A DNA stretch of 64,000 bases from Pseudooceanicola sediminis (lineage in GTDB: Bacteria > Pseudomonadota > Alphaproteobacteria > Rhodobacterales > Rhodobacteraceae), in the NCBI RefSeq assembly GCF_003575965.1, contig NZ_QWJJ01000005.1:211919-275918 (forward strand), read 5' to 3'. The notes below the pieces were generated by a model. The model did not search any database. It saw nothing but the letters and a program-made list of their open reading frames with translations, and was not told the origin of the DNA. The position numbers were made by a program, and so were the translations under genes. Below are positions 26,546-35,170 of this stretch, piece by piece (the stretch's first letter is position 1; each line of letters starts with the position of its first letter).

Positions 26546-28396
26546 ATGGACGATCAGAACAAGAACCTCATTCTGGCGACGGTACTCAGCTTTGTCGTTG
26601 TCATCATCTGGTTCGTGGCATTCCCGCCACCCGAGCAGGCCCCGGAACAAACACCGGCGCAGGTCACGCAAAGTGACGTCGGCACGGCCGTGGACCCGAC
26701 AGGCAGCGACAACAGCAGCTTGTCTCCTGCCGGCACACCAGGCGAAACCTCTGCCTCTTCGGTCAGCCCGACCTCGCCCGTGGCAGAGTCCCCGCGGATC
26801 AAAATCGATACACCTAGCCTTTCGGGTTCAATCGCCCTTGTAGGCGGTCGCATTGATGACCTGAGCCTGAAAAATTATCGCGAGACCCTGGAGCCGGATT
26901 CGCCGGACGTGACCCTGTTTCGCCCGCAAGGCAGCCCGACGGATGCCTATTATGCCGTTTACGGCTGGATCCCGGGCACAAATGTTTCCGCAGACGCAGT
27001 GCCCGGCGCCGATACACCCTGGAGCATCGAGAGCGGCTCTGTCCTGACGCCGGAAACCCCTGTGACACTCAGTTGGGACAACGGCCAGGGTCTGATCTTC
27101 CACCAGACATATTCGGTGGACGACAAGTTCATGTTCAACATCGCCCAATCGGTGGAAAATACCGGCGACGCGGGCGTGGCACTGCGCCCATACGGTCTGC
27201 TGCGGCGCCACGGACAGCCGACGGACTTGCAGAACTTCTTTGTCGTGCACGAGGGCCTGATCCGGATGTCGGACGGCCAGCTGGAAGAAGAAACCTACAA
27301 GAAGATCGACAAGCTTGACCAGGACCCGCGCGAAGGCGCCCGCGCCAGTCGCATCGAAGTGAGCGAGAGTGGCTGGGTCGGCTTTACCGAGCACTACTGG
27401 ATGTCGACGCTGATCCCTGGTGATCAACCCTTCCGCTCGACCGTCAAATACTACGAAAGTCCCAACATCTATCAGACCGAAGCCGTTCTGGGGAATGCAG
27501 AGATTGCACCGGGTCAAACCTATGACGTCGATACGCAGCTGTTCTCCGGCGCCAAGGAATGGGAAACGATCAAGGCCTACGAGGCACAGGGTGTCACCCG
27601 CTTTATCGACTCGATCGACTGGGGTTGGTTCTTTTTCCTGACCAAGCCGATCTTCTGGCTGATCCACTGGTTGCACAGCTTTATCGGCAACATGGGCTGG
27701 TCGATCATCGTGATGACCATTTTCCTCAAGGCATTGTTGTTCCCGCTGGCCTACAAATCCTACGCTTCCATGGCCAAGATGAAGGAACTTCAACCGCGCA
27801 TGGAAGAGATGAAGAAGAAGGCGGGCGACGACCGTCAGAAGCTTCAGAAGGAAATGATGGCAATGTACAAGGCAGAAAAGGTCAACCCAGCTGCGGGTTG
27901 TCTGCCGGTGCTGTTGCAGATCCCGATCTTCTTCTCGCTCTACAAGGTGATTTTCGTCACGCTGGAACTGCGCCATCAACCGTGGATCGGCTGGATTCAC
28001 GACCTGAGTGCGCCTGATCCGTCGTCCATCCTGAACCTGTTCGGCCTGCTGCCCTATGCCACCCCTGGCCCGGAAAGCATATTCCACATCATCAGCCTCG
28101 GCGCGCTGCCAATCCTGCTGGGGATTTCCATGTGGCTGCAACAGCGTCTGAACCCGGCGCCCGCAGATCCCGCGCAGCAGATGATCTTTGCCTGGATGCC
28201 CTGGGTCTTCATGTTCATGCTTGGACGCTTTGCGAGCGGCCTGGTGCTGTACTGGATCACCAACAACACGATCACCTTCACGCAGCAGTACCTGATCATG
28301 CGCAGCCATGGCTACAAACCGGACGTGTTTGGCAACATCAAGAACGCCATCCCCTTTGTCGGGAAAAAGCCCGCCGACGGCAAAGGCACCAAGTGA
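26546..28396 (+). CDS. yidC: Membrane protein insertase YidC
   Basis: 616 residues, the inner-membrane insertase that works with or without SecYEG. An N-terminal helix (NLILATVLSFVVVIIWFVAF) is followed by a low-complexity Pro/Thr/Ser linker, the large periplasmic beta domain (about 85-350), and the conserved five-helix core from about 360: GWSIIVMTIFLKALLFPLAYKSY with the functional arginine-containing coiled loop MKELQPRMEEMKKKAG, then GCLPVLLQIPIFFSLYKV and the final helices. A basic C-terminal tail can contact ribosomes. MOSC and engB follow with minimal spacing. Confidence 0.97.
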   Translation: MDDQNKNLILATVLSFVVVIIWFVAFPPPEQAPEQTPAQVTQSDVGTAVDPTGSDNSSLSPAGTPGETSASSVSPTSPVAESPRIKIDTPSLSGSIALVGGRIDDLSLKNYRETLEPDSPDVTLFRPQGSPTDAYYAVYGWIPGTNVSADAVPGADTPWSIESGSVLTPETPVTLSWDNGQGLIFHQTYSVDDKFMFNIAQSVENTGDAGVALRPYGLLRRHGQPTDLQNFFVVHEGLIRMSDGQLEEETYKKIDKLDQDPREGARASRIEVSESGWVGFTEHYWMSTLIPGDQPFRSTVKYYESPNIYQTEAVLGNAEIAPGQTYDVDTQLFSGAKEWETIKAYEAQGVTRFIDSIDWGWFFFLTKPIFWLIHWLHSFIGNMGWSIIVMTIFLKALLFPLAYKSYASMAKMKELQPRMEEMKKKAGDDRQKLQKEMMAMYKAEKVNPAAGCLPVLLQIPIFFSLYKVIFVTLELRHQPWIGWIHDLSAPDPSSILNLFGLLPYATPGPESIFHIISLGALPILLGISMWLQQRLNPAPADPAQQMIFAWMPWVFMFMLGRFASGLVLYWITNNTITFTQQYLIMRSHGYKPDVFGNIKNAIPFVGKKPADGKGTK

Positions 28397-28397
28397 C

Positions 28398-29132
28398 ATG
28401 GGCAGGGTCGCGCAGATCTGGCGGTATCCGATCAAGGGAATCGGTGCCGAACCGCTGGAGAGCGCGGCCCTGACATCTGACAGGCCCCTGCCCGGCGACC
28501 GGGCATGGGCGCTGCTGACCGGGGACGCAAAAGACACCGGTGGCTGGCAGAAATGCAACCTGTTCGCGCGGGGCTGCAACGGTCCACAACTGATGGCGAT
28601 AATGGCGCGTACCGAGGGCGATGTGATTCATCTGTCACATCCGGACGCAGGTGCCCTGTCGGTAAACCCGGCACGGGACGGCAAATTGCTCGTTGAATGG
28701 CTCGGCGGCCTCTGGCCCGCGGACCGCCCTGCCCTCGGAGACCTGATCAGAGCGCCTGAGGAGGGCATGAGCGACGCTCCCTACGCCTGTGTCTCGATCA
28801 TAGGAACAGCCTCGCTGGCTGCGCTGTCAGAAGCCTGTGGCACAGATCTTGATCCCCGCCGGTTTCGTGGCAATCTGTGGATCGACGGTTTGGCGGCGTG
28901 GGAAGAGCTTGACTGGCCTGGTCGTCGACTGAAGATTGGCGATGCCGTCCTGGAAGTGAGCGAGCGGATAGACCGCTGCCGCGCGACCGAGACAAACCCC
29001 GCAACCGGGGAACGCGACATCAATACCTTGCAGGTTTTGCGCAAGACCTGGGGTCATATCGATTTTGGCGTGAAGGCGCGCGTCATCACTGACGGCACCG
29101 TCACCCTTGGACAGAAAGCGGAACTGCTGTGA
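28398..29132 (+). CDS. MOSC-domain protein
   Basis: 244 residues from the ATG at 28398, one base after the yidC stop. The N-terminal VAQIWRYPIKGIGAEPLESA is the MOSC N-terminal barrel typical of molybdenum-cofactor sulfurase relatives, and ERIDRCRATETNPATGERD holds the conserved cysteine that carries sulfur or molybdenum ligand. These proteins act in N-hydroxylated compound reduction or sulfur transfer; the exact substrate is not known. It overlaps the engB start by four bases. Confidence 0.88.
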   Translation: MGRVAQIWRYPIKGIGAEPLESAALTSDRPLPGDRAWALLTGDAKDTGGWQKCNLFARGCNGPQLMAIMARTEGDVIHLSHPDAGALSVNPARDGKLLVEWLGGLWPADRPALGDLIRAPEEGMSDAPYACVSIIGTASLAALSEACGTDLDPRRFRGNLWIDGLAAWEELDWPGRRLKIGDAVLEVSERIDRCRATETNPATGERDINTLQVLRKTWGHIDFGVKARVITDGTVTLGQKAELL

Positions 29133-29782
29133 TCACCCTTCCCTTCCCCCTCGTAGAAGAACCCGATCCGCAAACCGCAGAGAAAGGGCGCCTGCTGTTC
29201 GCTGGGCCCGTCGATTTCGTGAAAGGCGTCGTCGCGATGGACGGCCTGCCAGACGCCGATCGGATCGAGGTCTGCTTTGCCGGTCGTTCAAACGTCGGGA
29301 AATCCAGCCTGATCAATGCGCTGACTGGGCGCAAGGGGATCGCACGCGCTTCGAACACACCGGGACGGACGCAGGAAATAAACTATTTCAGCCTGGGTGA
29401 AGAGCGTTTCCTCGTCGACCTGCCCGGCTATGGCTATGCGAACGCGCCCCTTGCCGTTGTGGAAAAATGGCAACGGCTGCTGAAGAGGTACTTGTCCGGT
29501 CGGCAAACCTTGCGACGGGCCTTTGTGCTGGTCGATTGCCGCCACGGCGTGAAACCTGTGGATGAAGAAATCATGGCATTGCTAGACAGTTCTGCCGTGA
29601 CGTTTCAATGCGTCATGACCAAGGCTGACAAGGTGAAGGAATCAGATCGCGAGGCGATCCTGACGCAAGTTCGTGCAGCGCTGTCGAAGCATCCGGCTGC
29701 TTTTCCAGAGATCGTAATGACCTCGTCGGAAAAAGGCGACGGTATTGCGACCCTGCGCGCCATCATTGCGGGTCTTGTATAA
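29129..29782 (+). CDS. engB: Ribosome biogenesis GTPase EngB (YihA/YsxC)
   Basis: 217 residues from a GTG overlapping the MOSC stop. GTPase motifs: G1 GRSNVGKS (52-59), the G2 threonine region SNTPGRTQ, G3 DLPGYGYA (97-104) and G4 TKAD (164-167). EngB is needed for late assembly of the 50S subunit. Conserved yidC-MOSC-engB-argB order in this family is kept, except that two outer-membrane genes on the opposite strand sit before argB. Confidence 0.96.
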   Translation: MITLPFPLVEEPDPQTAEKGRLLFAGPVDFVKGVVAMDGLPDADRIEVCFAGRSNVGKSSLINALTGRKGIARASNTPGRTQEINYFSLGEERFLVDLPGYGYANAPLAVVEKWQRLLKRYLSGRQTLRRAFVLVDCRHGVKPVDEEIMALLDSSAVTFQCVMTKADKVKESDREAILTQVRAALSKHPAAFPEIVMTSSEKGDGIATLRAIIAGLV

Positions 29783-29902
29783 GAGGTCTTGTCTGAGATC
29801 AGCTGCGCCGGGCCATAGAAAGCCCATCGGAGTCGTATCACACCACTCTCCTACAGGCTCCTCGGGTCGAGCCACTCTACCTAATCAAAGTCGGAAAGCG
29901 TG

Positions 29903-30415
29903 TCAGAAGTGATAGCTGACGCGGGCCGTCAATGTATTTACGCCCAGACTGCCGGTGTTGGCAAAATCCGAAAAACCCTGGTGCATGAATTCCCCGCCGG
30001 CAGACAGCTTCGACGAGATAGCGTATTCCGCCCCAATCCCCACGACATAGCCGACCTCGCTGCCATAGCGCCCACGGGCCTGCACACCGCCTGCCACGGC
30101 GTAGTACATCGTCTTACCGCTTGCCCGCCCTGCCCGCAGCTTGGCGACGGTCATGTCATCGATGGGGCCGACCGGCGTGCCGATGTCCGTTTCGATGTAT
30201 TCAACTTCAGCACCCAGTACCGTTCGATCAATCTGGCGGTTGACGCCAAAATGCAAACTACGGCTGACGTCATTGCTATTGCCAAGTGTAAGACCAAGAT
30301 CGCCACCGAGATACGCCCCCGTCCATGACGTCTGCTGAGCCAAAGCGCCACCAGAGCTGGCAAGAAATGCCAGAGGGGTCAAAACCGTGAGGAGGATGTG
30401 CGCTGTGCGTTTCAT
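29903..30415 (-). CDS. Small outer-membrane beta-barrel protein
   Basis: 170 residues with a clear signal peptide (MKRTAHILLTVLTPLAFLASSGGALAQ, cleavage after ALA). The mature part has alternating strands (WTGAYLGGDLGL, LGAEVEYIET, VGYVVGIGAEY) and ends in SYHF, the terminal aromatic recognised by the BAM complex, so an eight-stranded barrel is likely. It resembles the neighbouring gene at 30586-31167 in strand order and end. Substrate or function unknown. Confidence 0.8.
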   Translation of the reverse strand: MKRTAHILLTVLTPLAFLASSGGALAQQTSWTGAYLGGDLGLTLGNSNDVSRSLHFGVNRQIDRTVLGAEVEYIETDIGTPVGPIDDMTVAKLRAGRASGKTMYYAVAGGVQARGRYGSEVGYVVGIGAEYAISSKLSAGGEFMHQGFSDFANTGSLGVNTLTARVSYHF

Positions 30416-30516
30416 AATTGATTAACGCAGGCACCTCACACAAAGTTCAACTCTTACGCGAAGTTTTACGTTTCCGGAGCGCGACAGGTCTTTGACGACC
30501 AGAAAGTCCGAAAACG

Positions 30517-30550
30517 AAACAGGCCCGAGCGATCACGCTCGGACCTGTTT
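30517..30550 (-). terminator. Rho-independent terminator of the second barrel gene
   Basis: A stem of AAACAGGCCCGAGCG against CGCTCGGACCTGTTT around a four-base loop, with one mismatch, followed on the minus strand by CGTTTT. It lies 35 bases downstream of the gene at 30586-31167. Confidence 0.85.
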
Positions 30551-30585
30551 GCTTTCCTTGCGGAAAGATGTCTCAGATCGTCAGA

Positions 30586-31167
30586 TCAGAAGCGGTAGTT
30601 CACGCGGGCTGCAATCGAGTTGCCCGTGTAATCTTCGCCCGAGCCGTTCACGTCGGAAATGTCGTCGTAGAGGTATTCCGCGCCAACGCTGACGTTGTCG
30701 GTGACTTTGTATTCTGCGCCCAGACCAACGGTGTAACCCGTGTCGGTACCCATGTTCGTATCGGCTTGAACGCCGCCTGCAACGCCGTAGATCAGCGTCG
30801 AGCCAGCGTCATAGCCAGCGCGCACTTTCAGACGGGTTGTGGAATCGGAATCAAGGCCGCCGGTCGAGTCGAAGTCGTGTTGCTGGTACTCGACTTCGCC
30901 ACCCATGACGAACGAACCGAAGTCATAATCGTAGCCTGCGTGCAGGCCGTAGATCATGCCGTCGCTCGAATCGTCACCGGCTTCGAAATCGCCGTAGCCG
31001 AGGCTCAGACCGCCGTAGCCACCGGTCCAGTCGCCGCCGGTATAGACCGGTGCGGGTGCGGGTGCCATGACGACGGGTTCAGCGGGTGCTGGTGCATAGG
31101 ATCCTGCGAATGCCGGACCTGCCACGACGACCGTGGCGACTGCTGCGATGACTTTATTGCGAAGCAT
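30586..31167 (-). CDS. Outer-membrane beta-barrel protein
   Basis: 193 residues from the ATG at 31167 with a strong AGGAGA ribosome site. Signal peptide of about 21 residues ends at AFA; it is followed by a Pro/Ala-rich linker (APAPAEPVVMAPAPAPVY) and a barrel of alternating strands (YGGLSLGYGDF, GGEVEYQQHDF, YTVGLGAEYKV) that ends in NYRF. The family resembles Omp25/31-like or opacity porin-like small barrels of alphaproteobacteria. The strong ribosome site and terminator suggest high expression. Paralogous in design to the next gene downstream. Confidence 0.85.
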   Translation of the reverse strand: MLRNKVIAAVATVVVAGPAFAGSYAPAPAEPVVMAPAPAPVYTGGDWTGGYGGLSLGYGDFEAGDDSSDGMIYGLHAGYDYDFGSFVMGGEVEYQQHDFDSTGGLDSDSTTRLKVRAGYDAGSTLIYGVAGGVQADTNMGTDTGYTVGLGAEYKVTDNVSVGAEYLYDDISDVNGSGEDYTGNSIAARVNYRF

Positions 31168-31517
31168 TGTTGTCTCCTGAATTTTCCATTGGGGCTGGCG
31201 CCCCAGCCGCGGGCCTGTCCCCGAAGCACTTCCAACGCGTGTTGTTCCGCGTTCGAGGCATAAACCACCCAGATTGCGGCGAAGTTCCATAGGCAACCTA
31301 TCGGTCGCCACTGCATAGGCCACTTTGCGCTGAACGCCGCATCGGAACACGGCGGTCATTCGCCGGAATTTGAAACAATCATCCCAGAGCGGTTGAGGCC
31401 CCTTGAAATACAAAAACCGCCGTTACCAGTAATGGCGGCACAATCGCGTCAGCAGCCGGCGGGCTTGGCATAGCGCGCCCTTGCGCGTATCAAGCGGATG
31501 CAACGAGGACACGATAG
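31168..31517. other. Divergent promoter region of barrel gene and argB
   Basis: 350 bases with no gene. It separates the leftward barrel gene from argB and must carry promoters for both. A GGGGC/GCCCC stem about 31195-31208 is visible in the barrel gene's leader, but no distinct -35/-10 pair was identified. Confidence 0.4.
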
Positions 31518-32384
31518 ATGAAGAAGCAGACAGCCATGAACCGAGACTGGATCGCGACCGCCCGTACATTGTCGGAGGCTTTGCCCTATTTGCAGCGCTA
31601 CGAGGGTGCCATCGTCGTGGTGAAGTTTGGCGGCAATGCTATGGGCGACGACGAGGCGATGTCGACCTTTGCGCGTGACTGCGTGCTGATGCGGCAGGTC
31701 GGGGTGAACCCGGTTATCGTGCATGGCGGCGGGCCGATGATCAACGAGATGCTGGAGAAGCTGGCGGTCAAGAGCGAGTTCGTGCGTGGCAAGCGTGTCA
31801 CCGACGCCGCAACAATGCAGGTGGTCGAGATGGTCCTGTCTGGCCAGGTAAACAAGCGGATCGTTCAGGCGCTGAATGAACAGGGCGGCAAGGGCGTGGG
31901 GTTATCTGGCAAGGATGCCAACATGATGATCTGCACCCAGACCGACCCCGAGCTGGGTTTGGTGGGGACACCTGACGAAATCGACACGACGATCCTGCAT
32001 TCGATGTTCCGCAGCGATATTATTCCCGTCATCGCGCCCATTGGCATGGGCCGCAACGGCGAGACGTTCAACATCAACGGCGATACGGCCGCGGGGGCTA
32101 TCGCCGCAGCGCTGAAAGCGGATCGCCTGTTGCTTTTGACAGACGTTGCAGGCGTGAAAAACAAGGAAGGTGAAGTCGTCACCGCCCTGAGTGCACAGCA
32201 GATCCGCGACATGACCGAAGATGGCACCATCGCCGGCGGCATGATCCCCAAGACAGAAACGGCCCTGGCGGCGATCGAGGGTGGCGTGCGCGCGGTCGTG
32301 ATCCTGGACGGACGTGCCCCAAATGCCGTGCTGCTTGAACTGTTCACGGAGCATGGTGCAGGCTCGATGATCCGCGCGGTCTGA
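31518..32384 (+). CDS. argB: Acetylglutamate kinase
   Basis: 288 residues, second enzyme of arginine synthesis, phosphorylating N-acetylglutamate. Amino-acid kinase motifs: [41 protein letters not shown] and [12 protein letters not shown]. An N-terminal helix before the first motif ([22 protein letters not shown]) is the feature of arginine-feedback-inhibited hexameric forms. ATG at 31518; the ATG at 31536 is an alternative start. Confidence 0.97.
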   Translation: MKKQTAMNRDWIATARTLSEALPYLQRYEGAIVVVKFGGNAMGDDEAMSTFARDCVLMRQVGVNPVIVHGGGPMINEMLEKLAVKSEFVRGKRVTDAATMQVVEMVLSGQVNKRIVQALNEQGGKGVGLSGKDANMMICTQTDPELGLVGTPDEIDTTILHSMFRSDIIPVIAPIGMGRNGETFNINGDTAAGAIAAALKADRLLLLTDVAGVKNKEGEVVTALSAQQIRDMTEDGTIAGGMIPKTETALAAIEGGVRAVVILDGRAPNAVLLELFTEHGAGSMIRAV

Positions 32385-32399
32385 CCGCCGCGATGACGA

Positions 32400-32431
32400 G
32401 GCACGCTCAGGCCACGTGGCCTGAGCGTGCC
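32400..32431. terminator. 32-base perfect palindrome after argB
   Basis: The stretch is its own reverse complement over all 32 bases, with CCACGTGG at the centre. As RNA it makes a very stable stem without a T run. It follows the argB stop by 15 bases and precedes the SixA-like gene; either a 3' stabilising stem or a protein-binding site is possible. Confidence 0.65.
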
Positions 32432-32460
32432 ATATGACGACCGAATTAGGGCGGCAATGT

Positions 32461-32955
32461 ATGACGAAGCGCTTGATTCTGATGCGGCATGCCAAATCAA
32501 GCTGGGCCCTGTCTGGCCAGCCCGATCACGATCGTCCGTTGAATGAACGTGGGGCAAAGTCGGCGGCGGCGCTTGGCAGTTGGCTTCATACCCGCGGATA
32601 TGAGGCCGATGAGGCGCTCGTCTCGACCGCACGTCGGACGCGAGAGACATTTTCTGCATTGAAATCAGCCGCAAACCCCCAGTTCACCGCGACCCTCTAC
32701 AATGCAGGCCCTGCGGCGATCATGGCCGCACTGCGACAGGCCAGCGGCGCCTGCGTGCTGCTGATCGCGCATAACCCCGGCATGTGCGACTTTGCGAACC
32801 GACTGATCACCAGCCGCCCCGCGCATCCCCGATTTGAGGATTTCCCGACGGGCGCGACCTTGGTGGCCGACTGCCCCGTTCCAGATTGGTCAGTGCTTGC
32901 ATTCAATCAGGCGATCACGGTGGATTTCATCGTGCCACGTGACTTGATCGACTGA
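32461..32955 (+). CDS. SixA-like phosphohistidine phosphatase
   Basis: 164 residues from the ATG at 32461, which has a GGGCGG element eight bases upstream. Histidine phosphatase superfamily: RHAKSSW with the catalytic His10, a second arginine in STARRTRET, and the distal His104 in LIAHNPGM. Short SixA-type members remove phosphate from histidine-phosphorylated proteins such as Hpt domains, but they also act on small molecules; which applies here is not shown. It converges on the aap operon. Confidence 0.88.
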   Translation: MTKRLILMRHAKSSWALSGQPDHDRPLNERGAKSAAALGSWLHTRGYEADEALVSTARRTRETFSALKSAANPQFTATLYNAGPAAIMAALRQASGACVLLIAHNPGMCDFANRLITSRPAHPRFEDFPTGATLVADCPVPDWSVLAFNQAITVDFIVPRDLID

Positions 32956-32988
32956 CGCAAAGTCATTGGGTTTTGCCGGAAAGCAAAG

Positions 32989-33012
32989 CCCGCCCGGATC
33001 GCTCCGGGCGGG
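32989..33012 (-). terminator. Terminator of the aap operon
   Basis: Ten-base arms CCCGCCCGGA and TCCGGGCGGG around a four-base loop, followed on the minus strand by CTTTGCTTT. It lies 31 bases past the aapP stop and may also serve the convergent SixA-like gene. Confidence 0.8.
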
Positions 33013-33042
33013 ATCGCCAAATCACAGTCGATTCGTCGCTGA

Positions 33043-33840
33043 TCAGTGACCGAGAATCTGGCTGAGGAACAGCTTGGTGCGTTCCGACCGGGGATTGTTG
33101 AAAAACTCCTCCGGCTCGTTCTGCTCCACGATCTGCCCCTGGTCCATGAAGATGACACGGTTGGCGACCTGACGGGCAAAGCCCATCTCGTGTGTCACGC
33201 AAATCATCGTCATGCCCTCTTGCGCCAACTCGATCATGGTATCGAGGACTTCCTTGATCATCTCCGGGTCGAGCGCAGATGTCGGTTCGTCGAACAACAT
33301 GATCCGCGGTTTCATGCAGAGGGAACGGGCAATCGCCACCCGCTGTTGCTGACCACCCGACAACTGGCCGGGGTACTTGTTGGCCTGATCCGGGATCTTC
33401 ACCTTTTCCAGGAAGTGCATCGCGGTCTCGACCGCTTCCTTCTTGGGGGTCTTGCGAACCCAAATCGGAGCGAGTGTGCAGTTTTCCAGGATCGTCAGAT
33501 GCGGGAAAAGGTTGAAGTGCTGAAAGCACATGCCGACCTCTGACCGGATCTTGTCGATGTTCTTGAGGTCGCTGGTCAGTTCGGTGCCGTCGACGATAAT
33601 CTTGCCGGACTGATGTTCCTCAAGTCTGTTGATACAGCGGATCATCGTGGATTTTCCCGACCCGGACGGGCCTGCGATGACAATGCGCTCTCCCCGGTGA
33701 ACCGTCAGGTCAATGTCACGCAGCACATGGAACGACCCGTACCATTTGTTCATGTTGCTGATTTCGATCGCGACTTCGTCCGACACTTTCAGTGCGGCAG
33801 GGTCAATTGCGGGCGTCGTGTCAAAAGCGGTGTCAGTCAT
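33043..33840 (-). CDS. aapP: General L-amino acid ABC transporter ATPase AapP
   Basis: 265 residues. Walker [10 protein letters not shown] (57-65), Q-loop [10 protein letters not shown], signature LSGGQQQR, Walker [13 protein letters not shown] and H-loop CVTHEMGFA are intact. It energises uptake of a broad range of L-amino acids with AapJ, AapQ and AapM. Last gene of the aapJQMP operon, 12 bases after aapM, with a terminator beyond it. Confidence 0.96.
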   Translation of the reverse strand: MTDTAFDTTPAIDPAALKVSDEVAIEISNMNKWYGSFHVLRDIDLTVHRGERIVIAGPSGSGKSTMIRCINRLEEHQSGKIIVDGTELTSDLKNIDKIRSEVGMCFQHFNLFPHLTILENCTLAPIWVRKTPKKEAVETAMHFLEKVKIPDQANKYPGQLSGGQQQRVAIARSLCMKPRIMLFDEPTSALDPEMIKEVLDTMIELAQEGMTMICVTHEMGFARQVANRVIFMDQGQIVEQNEPEEFFNNPRSERTKLFLSQILGH

Positions 33841-33852
33841 GATGGATACCTC

Positions 33853-35169
33853 TTAGCGATGCCCGGTCTGAAGCTTGCGCTCCAGATACATCGAGTAGCG
33901 GGACATGGAGAAACAGAAGATGAAGAAGATGGCGCCGATGAAGATGAACAGCTCCCAGTAGATGCCGTTCCAGCTGGCATCGGCACGGATCGCGTTGGCC
34001 AGCCCCAGCGGATCGAACATCGAGATGATCGAAACCAGGGTGGTATCCTTGAACACACCGATGAACGTCGAAACGATACCCGGGATCGAGATTTTCAAGG
34101 CCTGGGGCATGATGATCAGCCGCTGCGCCTGCCAGTAATCAAGGCCGAGTGAATCGGCGCCTTCGTATTGGCCCTTGCCGAGGGCGGCGAGCCCCCCACG
34201 CACCACTTCTGCCATGTAGGCCGAAGCGAAAAGCGTGGTCATGATCATGACCCGCAGAATGATGTCGAAGTTCGTGCCCGGCGGCAGGAAGATGTTCAGC
34301 AGGGTCGAGGCGACAAACAGCAGGGTGATCAGAGGGACCCCGCGAATGAATTCGATGAACCCGACGCAGAGTGCCTTGACCAGCGGCAGGTGAGAACGCC
34401 GCCCGAGTGCAAGAAGGATACCGATGGGCAGCGAAAACATGATCGCCGTAACGCCGATGGTAATCGACAGCAAAAAGCCACCGAATTCGCGGCTTTGAAC
34501 CGATGCGATGGCCAAGGGCGCAATTGCCGACAAGCCAAGCACGACATAGCCCGCCAGAGTGGTCCACCAGATGACAGAGGCGACCACCGCCACAAACAAC
34601 GACACGCCGGCGTTCACCACCTTGGAAACGAGGCTGAAAACCACGTATCCGACCACGAACCCCAGAAGGGCGGTGATGGGGTTCCAAATCGTGCCGCCCC
34701 AGAGCAGCCATGCCCCGAGGAACGGAAAGACAGCGGTAAAGCCCAGCATCCTTGTCGGGGTCCGGTCCGCGAACAAGATCGGTGCCAAAGCAACGAACAG
34801 CAGTACAAGAACCAGAACTGGCCTCCAGTAAAGCTCGGCCGGGTAGAAACCGAACATCAACTGCGGCCAGCGTTCACGGATGACGCCCCAGCAGGCTCCA
34901 CCCTGCTCATTTCCGACCGCAGCCATCATTTCGCGGCAATCGTTCAGCGAGGTCGCATTCCAGGTGCCGGAAATGAACCAAGGAAGAAGATGCGCGATCA
35001 GGTTGATCACGAATAGCAGTGCGACAATCGTGATGATGGTGTTCAGCCAACCGGAGAACAGATTCGTGCGCGCCCAGCCGACCGGGCCAACGGTCGAAAG
35101 CGGCGGCTCCTGCTGCGGCAGCATTGTGTCGCGAACGAAAAGAACGGTCTCTGCGTGTGTGTCAGCCAT
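33853..35169 (-). CDS. aapM: General L-amino acid ABC transporter permease AapM
   Basis: 438 residues with several hydrophobic helices and, in the C-terminal half, the HisM-type permease core with the EAA loop (GADSLGLDYWQAQRLIIMPQALKISIPG) that contacts AapP. The long N-terminal part with extra helices is usual for AapM. It starts one base after the aapQ stop. Confidence 0.95.
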   Translation of the reverse strand: MADTHAETVLFVRDTMLPQQEPPLSTVGPVGWARTNLFSGWLNTIITIVALLFVINLIAHLLPWFISGTWNATSLNDCREMMAAVGNEQGGACWGVIRERWPQLMFGFYPAELYWRPVLVLVLLFVALAPILFADRTPTRMLGFTAVFPFLGAWLLWGGTIWNPITALLGFVVGYVVFSLVSKVVNAGVSLFVAVVASVIWWTTLAGYVVLGLSAIAPLAIASVQSREFGGFLLSITIGVTAIMFSLPIGILLALGRRSHLPLVKALCVGFIEFIRGVPLITLLFVASTLLNIFLPPGTNFDIILRVMIMTTLFASAYMAEVVRGGLAALGKGQYEGADSLGLDYWQAQRLIIMPQALKISIPGIVSTFIGVFKDTTLVSIISMFDPLGLANAIRADASWNGIYWELFIFIGAIFFIFCFSMSRYSMYLERKLQTGHR

Positions 35170-35170
35170 C

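Noticed and set aside
26828-28579. 583-codon open frame antisense to yidC
   Set aside because: Shadow of yidC; no family features and rich in His, Gln and Arg.
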